Assembly: GCF_016907455.1 (NCBI RefSeq)
Contig: NZ_JAFBCB010000001.1
Span: 2,542,001 to 2,606,000 of the forward strand
DNA from: Brachybacterium muris
GTDB taxonomy: Bacteria > Actinomycetota > Actinomycetes > Actinomycetales > Dermabacteraceae
Direction of reading: 5' to 3'
DNA: 64,000 nt
The position numbers and the translations under genes were made by a program. Below the pieces are notes generated by a model. It was not told where the DNA came from, did no database searches, and was given only the letters and a program-made list of their open reading frames with translations. Below, in pieces: positions 33,965 to 44,301 of this stretch (position 1 is the stretch's first letter; every line of letters begins with the position of its first letter).

Positions 33965-35514
33965 CGTGCTCCTTCGCTCGCTTCGGAATGGTGTTCCGTA
34001 CCGGTCAGGATAGTCGCCAGCACCTCGGGCACCCGTTCGGCGACGTCCAGGGCCACCAGCGGGACCAGGCCGTCATGGGAGGCAGCCCGGCCCGCACGAC
34101 CATGCAGGACAGCAGCCAGGGCAGCGGCACGGGACCCGGGCAGCCCGGCGGCCAGGAGTGTGCCCAGGATCCCGGCCAGCACGTCGCCGGTGCCGGCGGT
34201 GGCCAGGTACCCGGTGGCATCGTCCTGCGCCAGCAGCGGGGCCTCAGGGTCCGGTGGGGCGATCACGGTGACCGCCCCCTTCATCAGCACGGTGGCCCCG
34301 GTCGCCTCGGCGAGCGCCCTGGCCAGCGGGGCTGCGGCCAGTTCGGGGTCGATGTCGAGTCTTCGGGCCAGCCTCTGCGCCTCGCCACGGTGCGGGGTGA
34401 GCACCACGTCCGCACCGAAGGCGTCCGAGGCATCCAGTGCGTCCAGCCCACCGGCGTCGATCACGCCGCGGTGGGGCCCTTGGCCGTCCTCACGCAGGGC
34501 TTCGATGCAGCTGCGGGCCCGGGCGTCGTCTCCGGGCAGGCCGGGTCCGACGACGAGGGCCTGGGTGCGCCCGATGTCCGCCAGGTCCACTCCCCCGTCC
34601 TCGACGGGGTGGCCCAGCACCTCGGGACGGGCCCGGAGTACCAGGTCGAGCACTGGTGCGGGGGCCAGGCAGCGCACCATCCCGGCCCCGGCGCGTGCGG
34701 CACCGGAACAGGCAAGCACGGCGGCGCCGGGGTAGCGCGTGCTGCCGGCGGCGATCGCGACCACGCCACGGGTGTACTTGCTGTCATCACGGCCGGCACG
34801 AGGCCACAGCCTGCGCACGTCCTCGTCCTCGAGCCGTTCGACGAGCGCTCGCGAGGGAAGATGCGGGCCCAGGCCCAGGTCCACCAGGTGCAGGTCCCCG
34901 GCCAGGTCACTGCCTCCGGGCAGCAGGAGCCCGGCCTTCACGGCGCCGAAGGTGACGGTGGTGCGCGCCGGCAGGGCGAGCTGCGCCGCCTCGCCGGTGC
35001 TGGCGTCCAGGAAGCTGGGCAGGTCCACGGCGATGACCGGGGTCCCGGCGCGGCGGAGGTGGTCCAGGAGGCGGCGGAGGTGGCCCGGCACCTCGGGGCG
35101 CCCGCCGATGCCGAGGATCGCGTCCAGCACCAGGTCACTGCTCCCCAGCAGTCCCTCCAGCGCGTGGCCGGGCCGGGCGGTGAGCTCGGCGAGGCAGTGG
35201 AGGGTGCCGCCGGCTTCCCGAAGGGCATCGGCGCCTTCGGCATGGCAGGTCTCGGCCGTGAGCAGGGCGTCGGCGGTGATGCCGTCGCGGCGCAGGATCG
35301 CGGCAGCGTGCAGGCCGTCCCCGCCGTTGGCACCGGACCCGGCGAGCACCAGCACCCGCTGAGTCGGTGGAGCGTTCCCGATCGCGCCGCCGCAGAGCTG
35401 CTCACGCACATGACCGGCCAGGGAGTGGGCGGCGCGCAACATCAGCGGCTCCCCCACGTCCAGCAGCGGGGCCTCGGCCGCGCGCACCTGATCGGCGCTG
35501 AAGCCCCGGATCAT
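33961..35514 (-). CDS. nnr: Bifunctional NAD(P)H-hydrate epimerase and ADP-dependent dehydratase
   Basis: This 517-residue fusion repairs hydrated NAD(P)H. The N-terminal YjeF epimerase domain (about 1-210) has VLVLAGSGANGGDGLHAAAIL. The C-terminal ribokinase-like dehydratase domain (about 225-510) has VLTPHRGEAQRLARRL, VLMKGAVTVIAPP and the phosphate-binding ATAGTGDVLAGILGTLLA. The gene begins inside the acpS 3' end (4-bp overlap). Confidence 0.94.
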   Translation of the reverse strand: MIRGFSADQVRAAEAPLLDVGEPLMLRAAHSLAGHVREQLCGGAIGNAPPTQRVLVLAGSGANGGDGLHAAAILRRDGITADALLTAETCHAEGADALREAGGTLHCLAELTARPGHALEGLLGSSDLVLDAILGIGGRPEVPGHLRRLLDHLRRAGTPVIAVDLPSFLDASTGEAAQLALPARTTVTFGAVKAGLLLPGGSDLAGDLHLVDLGLGPHLPSRALVERLEDEDVRRLWPRAGRDDSKYTRGVVAIAAGSTRYPGAAVLACSGAARAGAGMVRCLAPAPVLDLVLRARPEVLGHPVEDGGVDLADIGRTQALVVGPGLPGDDARARSCIEALREDGQGPHRGVIDAGGLDALDASDAFGADVVLTPHRGEAQRLARRLDIDPELAAAPLARALAEATGATVLMKGAVTVIAPPDPEAPLLAQDDATGYLATAGTGDVLAGILGTLLAAGLPGSRAAALAAVLHGRAGRAASHDGLVPLVALDVAERVPEVLATILTGTEHHSEASEGAR

Positions 35515-35915
35515 GCGAGCGGCTCCGTTTGCGCGGTGGCCCCACTGACCGCCGGGGGAGGATTCGTCCCCCGTTCGGCTACCACGATCGCCGTGGCGAC
35601 GGAACCGTCGTGCGAGATCGACAGGTGCAGGTGTCCCACACCCAGGCGCTCGGCGGCACGGAGGGTGGCCCCCTCGAGCACCAGGTAGGGACGGCGCGCG
35701 GCAGTGCGGTGCACGGTCACGTCGTGCCAGGAGAAGTCCCCCGGGGAACCGAGGGCCTTGCCCACGGCCTCCTTCGCGGCCACCCGTGCCGCCCGTGAGG
35801 CCGCGGGGAGGTGCCGCTCGGTGGGGGTGAGCAGGCGGTCCAGCAGCGCCGGGGTGCGCGCGAAGGCAGCGTCCAGGCGAGGGACCTCGACCACGTCGAT
35901 GCCCACCCCGATCAC
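35511..35915 (-). CDS. acpS: Holo-[acyl-carrier-protein] synthase
   Basis: AcpS moves phosphopantetheine from CoA to acyl carrier protein. The core begins IGVGIDVVEVPRL with the Mg-binding Asp and continues to RVAAKEAVGKALG and LHLSISHDGSVATAIVVAE. From the GTG at 35915 the protein is 134 residues, the family norm. An ATG at 36023 would add 36 low-complexity residues and cannot be ruled out; neither start has a strong ribosome-binding site. Confidence 0.88.
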   Translation of the reverse strand: MIGVGIDVVEVPRLDAAFARTPALLDRLLTPTERHLPAASRAARVAAKEAVGKALGSPGDFSWHDVTVHRTAARRPYLVLEGATLRAAERLGVGHLHLSISHDGSVATAIVVAERGTNPPPAVSGATAQTEPLA

Positions 35916-36106
35916 GGTGCCGTCGTCCCGCGGGGCGAAAGCTCGGACCGTGCGAGCGGAGTCGGTCTCCGTGCCTCGGGCATCACCGGCGGGCGCGGAG
36001 GGTTCGTAGGCAGCCTGATGCATCCCTGCAGTATCACACCCGGCGCTGGGCCCGCCTCTGAAGCGGTCCCGGCCCCGGGGGTGCTGCGGTCAGTGCATCG
36101 GGCGGC

Positions 36107-37975
36107 TCACTCGACGGTGACGGACTTGGCGAGGTTGCGGGGCTGGTCCACGTCCAGGCCCTTGGCGGTGGCCAGCTCGCAGGCGAAGATCTGCAGCGGG
36201 ATCACCGTCAGCAGTGCCGCGAACAGGGTGCGGGTCTGCGGTACGCGGATCACCTCGTCCGCGTAGGGCAGCACGTCGTCGTCGCCCTCCTCGGCGATCA
36301 CCAGGGTGCGGGCCCCGCGGGCACGCACCTCCTGGATGTTGGAGATCACCTTGGAGTGCAGCACGTCGCGACCGCGCGGGGAGGGCACGATCACGAACAC
36401 CGGCTGCCCCTCCTCGATCAGCGCGATCGGGCCGTGCTTGAGCTCACCGGCGGCGAAGCCCTCGGCGTGGATGTAGGCGATCTCCTTGAGCTTGAGAGCG
36501 CCCTCCATGGCGGTGGGGTAGCCCACGTGACGGCCCAGGAACAGCACGCTGGTGGCGTCCTTCATGTCCTGGGCCAGCTTCTCCACCTGATCGGAGGCGT
36601 CCAGCACCTGCTGGATCTTCTCCGGCAGCGCGTGGAGGTCCTCCATGATCTGGGCGATCTCATCGGGGAACAGGTTGCCGCGCACCTGGGCGAGGTACAG
36701 GCCCAGCAGGTAGCAGGCGGCGATCTGGCCCAGGTAGGCCTTGGTGGAGGCCACCGCGATCTCCGGGCCCACGTACAGGTACAGGGCGGCGTCGGCCTCG
36801 CGGGGGATGGTGGAGCCGCGGGTGTTGCAGATGGCGATCACCTTGGCGCCCTGCTCCTGGGCGTGCCGCACCGCCATCAGGGTGTCCATGGTCTCGCCGG
36901 ACTGCGAGATGGCGACCACCAGGGTCTTCTCGTTCACCACGGGGTCGCGGTAGCGAAACTCGTGGGCGAGCTCCACCTCCACCGGGATCCGGCACCAGTG
37001 CTCGATGGCGTACTTCACCACAGCGCCGGCGTTGGCGGCGGTGCCGCAGGCCACCACCACGATCTTGTCGACGCTGCGCAGCACGGAGTCGTCGATGGAC
37101 TTCTCGTCCAGGTGGAGCTTGCCGTCCACCAGGCGGCCCAGCAGGGTGTCGGCGATGGAACCGGCCTGCTCGTGGATCTCCTTGGCCATGAAGGAGGGGT
37201 AGCCGCCCTTCTGCGCGGCGGTGACGTCCCACTCGATGGTGAAGCGCTTGGGGTCGCTGACCTCGGTGCCGTCGGCGTCGATCACGTGCACGGCGTCGGC
37301 GGTGACGGTGACGATCTGGTCGTGGTCGATCTCCAGCGCCTCCTTGGTGGAGTCCACGAACGCGGCGACGTCCGAGCCCAGGAAGTTCTCGCCGTCGCCC
37401 AGGCCCACCACCAGCGGGGAGTTGCGGCGGGCGGCCACCACGGTGCCCGGGGCGTCGCGGTGCACGGCCAGCAGGGTGAAGGCGCCCTCCAGGTGAGCGG
37501 TGGCGCGTCGCATCGCCTCGGTGAGGTCCCCGGCTCGTTCCATCTCGCGCGCCACCAGGTGGGCGGCGGCTTCGGAGTCGGTCTCGGAGCGGAAGGAGTA
37601 GCCCTCCGACTCCAGTTCTGCTCGCAGGGCGGCGAAGTTCTCGATGATGCCGTTGTGCACCAGAGCCAGTTCGTCCTCGCGCCCGCCCAGGTGGGGGTGG
37701 GCGTTGGTGTCGGTGGGCGAGCCGTGGGTGGCCCAGCGGGTGTGGCCGATGGAGACGGCCCCGGTCATGTCCTCTCGCGCTTCGAGCGCGTCGCGGAGGT
37801 TCTGCAGCTTGCCGGCACGCTTCTCAAGGCGCACGGAGCCGCCGTCGATAACGGCGATGCCGGCCGAGTCGTAGCCGCGGTACTCGAGCCGGGCCAGGCC
37901 CTGCAGGGCCACGTCGACGGGACGGGAGGAGGGGGAGGCGCTCTGGGGGCCTGCGTATCCGACGATTCCACACAT
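36107..37975 (-). CDS. glmS: Glutamine-fructose-6-phosphate aminotransferase (isomerizing)
   Basis: GlmS makes glucosamine-6-phosphate, the first step toward UDP-GlcNAc. The start at 37975 gives MCGIVGYAG, so Cys2 becomes the N-terminal nucleophile of the class II glutaminase domain (about 1-240, with HTRWATHG and HNGIIENF). Two SIS sugar-isomerase domains follow ([37 protein letters not shown]), and the C-terminal AKSVTVE signature is intact. The protein is 622 residues. No glmS ribozyme is visible, as expected outside Firmicutes. Confidence 0.96.
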   Translation of the reverse strand: MCGIVGYAGPQSASPSSRPVDVALQGLARLEYRGYDSAGIAVIDGGSVRLEKRAGKLQNLRDALEAREDMTGAVSIGHTRWATHGSPTDTNAHPHLGGREDELALVHNGIIENFAALRAELESEGYSFRSETDSEAAAHLVAREMERAGDLTEAMRRATAHLEGAFTLLAVHRDAPGTVVAARRNSPLVVGLGDGENFLGSDVAAFVDSTKEALEIDHDQIVTVTADAVHVIDADGTEVSDPKRFTIEWDVTAAQKGGYPSFMAKEIHEQAGSIADTLLGRLVDGKLHLDEKSIDDSVLRSVDKIVVVACGTAANAGAVVKYAIEHWCRIPVEVELAHEFRYRDPVVNEKTLVVAISQSGETMDTLMAVRHAQEQGAKVIAICNTRGSTIPREADAALYLYVGPEIAVASTKAYLGQIAACYLLGLYLAQVRGNLFPDEIAQIMEDLHALPEKIQQVLDASDQVEKLAQDMKDATSVLFLGRHVGYPTAMEGALKLKEIAYIHAEGFAAGELKHGPIALIEEGQPVFVIVPSPRGRDVLHSKVISNIQEVRARGARTLVIAEEGDDDVLPYADEVIRVPQTRTLFAALLTVIPLQIFACELATAKGLDVDQPRNLAKSVTVE

Positions 37976-38155
37976 GCCGCTCACGCTAGCGATCCGTCGA
38001 CGCCCACAGGGCGCGAATGGGCAGGTGGGGCGAGGTGTCCGTCACGATCCGCGGGCCCCGTGCACGCTCGTGGCGCATCGTGCGCAGCTCCGGTCATGAT
38101 CGGTCACCGGCCTGTCAGGCACGCACCCGGTCCCGTGGGCTGGAACAATCACCCC

Positions 38156-39124
38156 ATGCGTTCCACCCCGAGATCCCCCGGCGCCGCGAGTGCCGTCTCC
38201 CCCTTCGACGAGATCCCTCGTGAGGAGTGGGCACGGCTCTCGCAGCAGACCCCGTTGCCGTTGTCGGAGCAGGACGTGGCCAAGCTGCGGGGCCTCGGCG
38301 ACCGGGTGGACCTGGAGGAGGTCGATGCGGTGTACCGACCGATCTCCCGGCTGCTGAACATTCAGGTGGCGGCCGCGCAGCAGTTGCGCTTGGCCCGCGG
38401 GGACTTCCTGCCGCAGCGGCAGCACCGCACCCCGTACGTGATCGCGGTGGCCGGTTCGGTGGCCGTAGGCAAGTCCACCACCGCGCGCCTGCTGCGGGAG
38501 CTGATGGCTCGCTGGCCCGACACCCCGCGGGTGCAGCTGGTGACGACCGACGGGTTCCTGTACCCCAATGCGGAGCTGGAGAAGCGCGGCATCATGCATC
38601 GCAAGGGCTTCCCGGAGAGCTACGACCGCAGGCGCCTGCTGCGGTTCGTCTCGGATGTGAAGGCGGGTGTGGAGCGCACGGAGGCCCCGGTGTACTCCCA
38701 TCTCACCTACGACATCGTCGAGGACGAGTCGGTAGTGGTGGAGCGTCCGGACGTGCTGATCCTCGAGGGCCTGAACGTGCTGCAGCCCTCCCGGCCGCGG
38801 CGCGACGGCCGGATGGGTCTGGCGGTCTCTGACTTCTTCGACTTCTCGGTGTACGTGGACGCCCGCGGGGAGGATGTGCAGCGCTGGTACATCGAGCGCT
38901 TCCTGCAGCTGAGGCTGACGGCGTTCAACGACCCGCGCTCGTACTTCCGTCGCTACGCGGACCTCACCGACGAGGAGGCACGGGAGACGGCCGAGCGGAT
39001 CTGGCGCTCCATCAACGGCCCGAACCTGTCCGAGAATGTCCTGCCCACCCGGGGGCGCGCGGACCTGGTGCTGCGCAAGGACGGCCGGCACCGGGTGCAG
39101 ACCGTCCTGCTGCGCAAGGTGTGA
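38156..39124 (+). CDS. coaA: Type I pantothenate kinase
   Basis: CoaA phosphorylates pantothenate, the committed step of CoA synthesis. The 322-residue protein has Walker [10 protein letters not shown] at 100-108, the TTDGFLYPN segment, [20 protein letters not shown] and ILEGLNVLQ. The ATG at 38156 is the start nearest the conserved domain; the very long open frame upstream is the shadow of glmS. It lies on the opposite strand between glmS and glmM. Confidence 0.95.
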   Translation: MRSTPRSPGAASAVSPFDEIPREEWARLSQQTPLPLSEQDVAKLRGLGDRVDLEEVDAVYRPISRLLNIQVAAAQQLRLARGDFLPQRQHRTPYVIAVAGSVAVGKSTTARLLRELMARWPDTPRVQLVTTDGFLYPNAELEKRGIMHRKGFPESYDRRRLLRFVSDVKAGVERTEAPVYSHLTYDIVEDESVVVERPDVLILEGLNVLQPSRPRRDGRMGLAVSDFFDFSVYVDARGEDVQRWYIERFLQLRLTAFNDPRSYFRRYADLTDEEARETAERIWRSINGPNLSENVLPTRGRADLVLRKDGRHRVQTVLLRKV

Positions 39125-39128
39125 GGAA

Positions 39129-39154
39129 GGGCCGGCCGCACTGGCGACCGGCCC
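39129..39154. terminator. Possible terminator between coaA and glmM
   Basis: A 7-bp gggccgg/ccggccc pair (39129-39135, 39148-39154) with a 12-base loop sits between the convergent genes. Confidence 0.4.
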
Positions 39155-39169
39155 CTCACAGGACGCGAC

Positions 39170-40516
39170 TCAGAGGCCGACGCGCTCGGAGACGATCGCG
39201 GCCAGTCGCTCGGCGACCTCGGCGGCCTGCTCGTCGGTGGGTGCCTCCACCATCACGCGCACCACGGGCTCGGTGCCGGAGGGGCGCAGCAGCACCCGGC
39301 CGGTCTCCCCCAGTTCCTGCTCGGCCTGCTCCACGGCGTCCAGCACGCCGCGGTCGATGGTGGCGCGGGCCTTGTCCACGTTCTTCACGTTGATCAGGGC
39401 CTGCGGCATGCGGGTCATCACGTCGGCCAGCTCGCGGGCGGTGCGGCCGGTCTCGGCCATCCGCTGGATCAGGTGCAGGGCCGTCAGCTCGCCGTCACCG
39501 GTGGTGGCGTGCTCGGCGATGATCACGTGGCCGGACTGCTCACCGCCGATGGAGTACCCGCCCAGGTTCATCTCCTCGAGCACGTAGCGGTCGCCCACGT
39601 TGGTCTGCCCCAGGAAGATGCCGTGCTCGCGCATGGCGAGCTTGAGGCCCAGGTTGCTCATCACGGTGACTACGAGGGTGTCGTCGTGGAGCTTGCCGCG
39701 CTCCTTGAGGTCCAGGGCCAGGATCGCCATGATCTGGTCGCCGTCGATGATCTCGCCGTCGGCGTCCACCGCGAGGCAGCGGTCGGCGTCGCCGTCGAAG
39801 GCCACGCCGATGTCGGCGCCGTGCTCGCGCACGGCTTCCTGGAGGGGACCGAGGTGGGTGGAGCCCACGCCGTCATTGATCAGGCCGCCGTCGGAGAGGT
39901 CGCCGATCACGTGCACGGTAGCGCCGGCGCGGCGCAGCACGGCCGGGCCGGTCAGGGCGGCGGCGCCATTGGCGCAGTCGGCCACCACGGTGATGCCCTC
40001 AAGGGTGCGGTCCAGGGTGCCGGCCAGGTGCTCGACGTACGCGTCGATGGCGCCCTCGTAGCGGCGGATGGTGCCCACCGCCGTGCCCTCAGGGCGGTCC
40101 CACTCCTCGCCGAGGCGGGCCTCGATGGCGTTCTCGACCTCGTCGGGCAGCTTGGTGCCGCCGCGGGCGAAGAACTTGATGCCGTTGTCGGGGGCGGGGT
40201 TGTGGGAGGCGGAGATCATCACGCCGAGATCCGCACCGGTGGACTGCACCAGGTAGGCGAGGCCGGGCGTGGGCAGCACCTCGGCGTCCAGCACGTCCAC
40301 ACCGGCGGAGGCAAGGCCCGCGCACACGGCAGCGGTCAGGAAGTCGCCGGAGGGGCGGGTGTCGCGGGCGACGATGGCGCGGGGCTTGGTGCCGCCGAAG
40401 GCACCCAGGGTGCCCAGCACGTGGGCGGCGCTCACGGACAGCTCGACAGCGAGCTCCGCAGTGATGTCGGCGTTGGCGCGTCCGCGCACTCCGTCGGTTC
40501 CGAACAGTCGTGCCAT
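39170..40516 (-). CDS. glmM: Phosphoglucosamine mutase
   Basis: GlmM converts glucosamine-6-phosphate to the 1-phosphate, the step after GlmS. The 448-residue protein begins [12 protein letters not shown]. It has the phosphoserine loop [13 protein letters not shown] with catalytic Ser104, the metal-binding [12 protein letters not shown] near 243-254, GGEQSGHVI, and [16 protein letters not shown] near the C-terminus. The start at 40516 matches the family; earlier codons are not conserved. Confidence 0.96.
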   Translation of the reverse strand: MARLFGTDGVRGRANADITAELAVELSVSAAHVLGTLGAFGGTKPRAIVARDTRPSGDFLTAAVCAGLASAGVDVLDAEVLPTPGLAYLVQSTGADLGVMISASHNPAPDNGIKFFARGGTKLPDEVENAIEARLGEEWDRPEGTAVGTIRRYEGAIDAYVEHLAGTLDRTLEGITVVADCANGAAALTGPAVLRRAGATVHVIGDLSDGGLINDGVGSTHLGPLQEAVREHGADIGVAFDGDADRCLAVDADGEIIDGDQIMAILALDLKERGKLHDDTLVVTVMSNLGLKLAMREHGIFLGQTNVGDRYVLEEMNLGGYSIGGEQSGHVIIAEHATTGDGELTALHLIQRMAETGRTARELADVMTRMPQALINVKNVDKARATIDRGVLDAVEQAEQELGETGRVLLRPSGTEPVVRVMVEAPTDEQAAEVAERLAAIVSERVGL

Positions 40517-40677
40517 GGGGGTCCGTTCCTCTCGTCTGTGTGCGCCGCACCGGGGCGGCCGACGGTTCGAGAGTAGCGGCCCTGCGCGCTCCGCCAATGG
40601 AGAACGGCCCATGTCACCGCCCGGCGAGAGCAGGACCACGCTCGGCGCCGGAGCGCTCCGAGCCTGCTGCGGACGCA

Positions 40678-40711
40678 CAGCACCCCGGGACGTTCCCGTC
40701 CCGGGGTGCTG
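40678..40711 (-). terminator. Terminator after rpsI
   Basis: A perfect 15-bp inverted repeat (cagcaccccgggacg, 40678-40692, with 40697-40711) around the loop ttcc separates rpsI from glmM. The remaining intergenic sequence (40517-40677) shows no gene. Confidence 0.88.
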
Positions 40712-40744
40712 TGAACGCGGAGGATGCGGCCGTGGCCGCTCCGA

Positions 40745-41248
40745 TCAGCGCTTGGAGTACTGAGGCGCCTTGCGGGCCTTCTTGAGTCCGGCCTTCTTGC
40801 GCTCGATGACGCGGGCGTCACGAGTGAGGAAGCCGGCCTTCTTCAGGGTGGGACGGTTGTTGTCCTCGTCGATCTGGTTCAGCGCGCGGGCCACGCCGAG
40901 GCGCAGGGCGCCGGCCTGACCGGAAGCGCCGCCGCCGTGGATACGGGCGATGACGTCGAAGCGTCCCTGGATGTCCAGCACGCGGAAGGGCTCGTTGACC
41001 TCCTGCTGGTGGACCTTGTTCGGGAAGTAGTTCTCGAGGCTGCGGCCGTTGACGGTCCACTGGCCGGAGCCGGGGACCAGGCGCACGCGGGCGATGGCCT
41101 GCTTACGACGGCCGGTGCCGTAGCCCGGGGCGGTGGCCGACTGGCCGCGGCCGGTCGAGCCCTCGGACTCGGTGGACTCGGTGGTGAAGCTCGACGGGGC
41201 CTCTTCGTCAGTGACGGTCTCGAGGGCCTCATTGGTGGTCTCGGTCAC
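40745..41248 (-). CDS. rpsI: 30S ribosomal protein S9
   Basis: S9 lies at the small-subunit P site with its basic tail near tRNA. The 167-residue protein has an acidic, low-complexity N-terminal extension of about 40 residues seen in many actinomycetes, then [17 protein letters not shown] and the conserved tail [25 protein letters not shown]. It follows rplM by 52 bp, the usual two-gene operon. Confidence 0.97.
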   Translation of the reverse strand: MTETTNEALETVTDEEAPSSFTTESTESEGSTGRGQSATAPGYGTGRRKQAIARVRLVPGSGQWTVNGRSLENYFPNKVHQQEVNEPFRVLDIQGRFDVIARIHGGGASGQAGALRLGVARALNQIDEDNNRPTLKKAGFLTRDARVIERKKAGLKKARKAPQYSKR

Positions 41249-41300
41249 GGTTCTCCTTGGTCTGTTCCGTGCGGCAGGGCGAAGCGCGGGGCGCGCCCGC

Positions 41301-41744
41301 TTACTGCGCCACCTGGTCGATGGTGAAGGGGACGGGCTGCTGAGCAGCGTGGGGGTGCTCGGCGCCGCGGTAGACCTTCAGCTTCTTCAGCTGCTGGTCG
41401 GCAAGCTTGTTCTTGGGAAGCATGCCGCGGATGGCCTTCTCGACCGCCCGCTCGGGCTTCTTCTCCAGCAGCTCGGAGTAGGGGATGCCGCGCAGGCCAC
41501 CCGGGTAACCGGAGTGGCGGTAAGCCAGCTTGGTCTCGCGCTTGTTGCCGGTCAGGGCAACCTTCTCAGCGTTGATGATGATGACGAAGTCGCCTGCATC
41601 CACGTGGGGTGCGAAGACCGGCTTGTGCTTTCCCCGCAGCAGCTGAGCAGCCTGGGAAGCGAGCCGGCCGAGGACGACATCCGTTGCGTCGATGACGTAC
41701 CAGGAACGCTCGACATCGCCGGGCTTCGGGGTGAACGTACGCAC
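41301..41744 (-). CDS. rplM: 50S ribosomal protein L13
   Basis: The 147-residue protein starts at a GTG (41744, [20 protein letters not shown]) with an AGAAGG-type box upstream. It carries [38 protein letters not shown] and the [12 protein letters not shown]-type [32 protein letters not shown] signature. Length matches bacterial L13. It is the first gene of the rplM-rpsI operon. Confidence 0.97.
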   Translation of the reverse strand: MRTFTPKPGDVERSWYVIDATDVVLGRLASQAAQLLRGKHKPVFAPHVDAGDFVIIINAEKVALTGNKRETKLAYRHSGYPGGLRGIPYSELLEKKPERAVEKAIRGMLPKNKLADQQLKKLKVYRGAEHPHAAQQPVPFTIDQVAQ

Positions 41745-42054
41745 TCGTGCCTTCTTCTCTCGTCGGAGTGCCCCATGAGCGGTTGCTCGGGGCACGGTTC
41801 GATGGACCGTGGACACGCTTCCCTCGGTTGAAGCATGGCCTCTCGCTGTGCCCGGACCGTTCCGCTTACGCCGCGACGGCGGTCCTGGGTGCGGTGTGAG
41901 GAGCCCCTTTCGCGCCGACGAGTGAGAAGTCGGCTGCGGACCGGAGCGCGCACCAAGGCACAACGACGGCCAACAGTACTGGCCAGAGTGCGACAGGGTC
42001 AACGCGGGGAGGGGGTGGAGGGGGTGTGATCTCCGGCTCGCGGGGCGTCGAGCT
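41745..42054 (-). promoter_or_regulatory. rplM promoter and long 5' leader
   Basis: This 310-bp gap between truA and rplM holds no gene. On the minus strand TTGACC (42002-41997) and TACTGT (41978-41973) are 18 bp apart and make a good promoter, giving an rplM leader of about 220 bases. The leader contains a small acggt/accgt dyad; I cannot identify a known ribosomal-protein leader motif. Confidence 0.6.
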
Positions 42055-42960
42055 TTACCCCCGCAGCACCCGCGCGGCGCGGACCTGGTCGGCGAGGTCC
42101 GCGTCGGCCGGGTACTCCACATGGTCCAGGGTGAGCCCCTGGGGCGGGCACAGCGGCGCGGCGCCGGTGGCGGTGCGGGTGGAGGACTGCCGGGTACGGA
42201 CAGCCAGCACCTGCGCGGGCCAGTCCTCCCCCTTGCGGCCCTCCCCCACGGGCAGCAGGGTCCCCACCAGGGACCGCACCATGTGGTGGCAAAAGGCATC
42301 GGCGACCACGGTGGCCACCACCAGGCCCTCGTCGGCCCTCCCGGGCTCGGGGCGCTCCCAGTCCAGCTGCTCGAGGGTGCGGATGGTGGTGGCACCCTCA
42401 CGGGGCTTGCAGAACGAGAGAAAGTCGTGCTCCCCCAGCAACGCCTGCGAGGCGCGTGCCATCGCCTCGACGTCGAGCTCCCAGCGGTGGCGCAGCACGT
42501 CCCGGCGCAGCGGGTCGTGACGGGCCGGACTGTCGGAGATCCGGTACCGGTACCGGCGGCGCAGCGCACCGAAACGGGCATCGAACACGGACGGCACCTC
42601 CCGGGCAGCGTGGACGACCACGTCCTCGGGCAGAAGGCCGACCAGCCGGGTCACCAGGGCGTCGGCCGGAGCGCGGTCGGAGCGACCGGGGATCGTGGCG
42701 AGCACCGGTCCGGGCAGGTCCAGGTGGCACACCTGGCCGCGGGCATGGACCCCGGCGTCGGTGCGCCCGGCAACGGTGACCTGCACGGGGATGCGGGCGA
42801 TGCGGGAGAGCGCCTGCTCCAGCTCACCCTGGACGGTGCGCTGACCGGGCTGGGCGGCCCAGCCGTGGAAGCCGGTCCCGTCGTAGGACAGGTCCAGACG
42901 CAGTCGCGTCAGGGGCGCGCTCGCACCCGGGGCGAGGTCAACGGGCTGCGGGGTGGACAT
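42055..42960 (-). CDS. truA: tRNA pseudouridine synthase A
   Basis: TruA isomerises uridines 38-40 of tRNA anticodon arms. The 301-residue protein has [27 protein letters not shown], catalytic Asp68 in [30 protein letters not shown] and the [20 protein letters not shown] motif. The ATG at 42960 is the only start that suits the family; upstream frame is the shadow of purD. Confidence 0.95.
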   Translation of the reverse strand: MSTPQPVDLAPGASAPLTRLRLDLSYDGTGFHGWAAQPGQRTVQGELEQALSRIARIPVQVTVAGRTDAGVHARGQVCHLDLPGPVLATIPGRSDRAPADALVTRLVGLLPEDVVVHAAREVPSVFDARFGALRRRYRYRISDSPARHDPLRRDVLRHRWELDVEAMARASQALLGEHDFLSFCKPREGATTIRTLEQLDWERPEPGRADEGLVVATVVADAFCHHMVRSLVGTLLPVGEGRKGEDWPAQVLAVRTRQSSTRTATGAAPLCPPQGLTLDHVEYPADADLADQVRAARVLRG

Positions 42961-42999
42961 GGGCCTGATGCTATCGGCGCACCTCGGTACGCTGGCAGC

Positions 43000-44301
43000 G
43001 TGAAGATCCTCGTCATCGGCTCCGGCGGCCGCGAGCACGCGATCATCCGCCGCCTGGCCGCAGATTCCCCCGCCCCCGACCTCCATGCCGCACCGGGCAA
43101 CCCCGGTATCGCCGCCCTGGCCACCTGTCATGAGGTGACCGTCGGCGACCTCGACGCCCAGGTGGAGCTCGCTCGCCGCCTCGAGGTGGACCTGGTGGTC
43201 GTCGGCCCCGAGGCGCCCCTGGTGGCAGGTCTCGCCGATCGCCTGAGCGAGGCCGGCATCCCCGCGTTCGGGCCAACCGCCGCCGCCGCGATGCTCGAGG
43301 GCTCGAAGTCCTTCGCGAAGGAGGTGATGGCGAGTGCCGGCGTGCCCACTGCCGCATCGGTCACCGCGAACGACGAGGACACGCTGGTCGCGGGCCTGGA
43401 CCGCGTGAACCCCCTGGGTGACGTGCCCTTCGTGGTCAAGGCCGATGGCCTGGCCGCGGGCAAGGGCGTGGTGGTCACCACCGACCGGGAAGCAGCTCTC
43501 GCCCACGGCCGTGCCGTGGTCGTGGCCGGGGGTTCCGTGGTGCTGGAGGAGTACCTGGACGGCCCTGAGGTGTCGCTGTTCTGCGTGTGCGACGGGCAGC
43601 GGGTGGTGCCCCTGGCCCCTGCCCAGGACTTCAAGCGCGCCCTGGACGGGGACAAGGGACCCAACACCGGTGGCATGGGCGCCTACTCCCCTCTCCCCTG
43701 GGCCCCCGAGGACCTGGTGGACGAGGTGGTGCGCACCGTCGCCCAGCCCACGGTCGACGAGATGGCCCGCCGCGGCACCCCTTTCGCTGGGATCCTGTAC
43801 TGCGGGCTGGCGCTGACCGCGCGCGGGGTCCGCGTGGTGGAGTTCAACGCCCGCTTCGGCGACCCCGAGACGCAGGTGGTCCTGGAGCGTCTGGCCTCCC
43901 CCTTCGGCGAGCTGCTGCTGGCCGCCGCCCGCGGTGACCTGCGCGAGGCCGAGGCTCCCCGCTGGAGCGACGACGCTGCGGTCGCCGTGGTGGTCGCCTC
44001 CGCCGGGTATCCCGCCGAGGCCCGCCTGGGCGACCGAATCACCGGCATCGAGGACGCCGAGACCACCGGGGCGCACGTCCTGCACGCCGGCACCGCGCTG
44101 CGCGAGGACGGCACGCTCGTCAGCTCCGGCGGGCGCGTGCTGGCCGTGGTCGGCACCGGTGAGGACCTGCAGGCTGCCCGCCAGGTCGCGATGGCCGGGG
44201 TGGAGCGGATCGTGCTGCAGGGCTCCCTGCACCGCACCGACATCGCCCTGGTCGCGGCGCGCAACGAGGGCGTCGAAGGCGGGCAGAACGATGAGCGCTG
44301 A
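43000..44301 (+). CDS. purD: Phosphoribosylamine-glycine ligase
   Basis: PurD (GAR synthetase) joins glycine to phosphoribosylamine, step two of purine synthesis. The 433-residue ATP-grasp enzyme has KILVIGSGGREHAI, VVGPEAPLVAGLAD, FVVKADGLAAGKGVVV, the QDFKRALDGDKGPNTGGMGAYSP signature and VEFNARFGDPETQ. The GTG at 43000 gives the conserved N-terminus. The gene overlaps purC by 11 bp. Confidence 0.96.
   Translation: MKILVIGSGGREHAIIRRLAADSPAPDLHAAPGNPGIAALATCHEVTVGDLDAQVELARRLEVDLVVVGPEAPLVAGLADRLSEAGIPAFGPTAAAAMLEGSKSFAKEVMASAGVPTAASVTANDEDTLVAGLDRVNPLGDVPFVVKADGLAAGKGVVVTTDREAALAHGRAVVVAGGSVVLEEYLDGPEVSLFCVCDGQRVVPLAPAQDFKRALDGDKGPNTGGMGAYSPLPWAPEDLVDEVVRTVAQPTVDEMARRGTPFAGILYCGLALTARGVRVVEFNARFGDPETQVVLERLASPFGELLLAAARGDLREAEAPRWSDDAAVAVVVASAGYPAEARLGDRITGIEDAETTGAHVLHAGTALREDGTLVSSGGRVLAVVGTGEDLQAARQVAMAGVERIVLQGSLHRTDIALVAARNEGVEGGQNDER

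Noticed and set aside
36356-38155. A 600-codon upstream extension of coaA in frame
   Set aside because: This stretch is the shadow of glmS; coaA similarity begins only after the ATG at 38156.
37976-38155. A glmS ribozyme upstream of glmS
   Set aside because: The conserved ribozyme core is not visible in the 180 bp upstream of glmS, and the ribozyme is not expected in actinomycetes.
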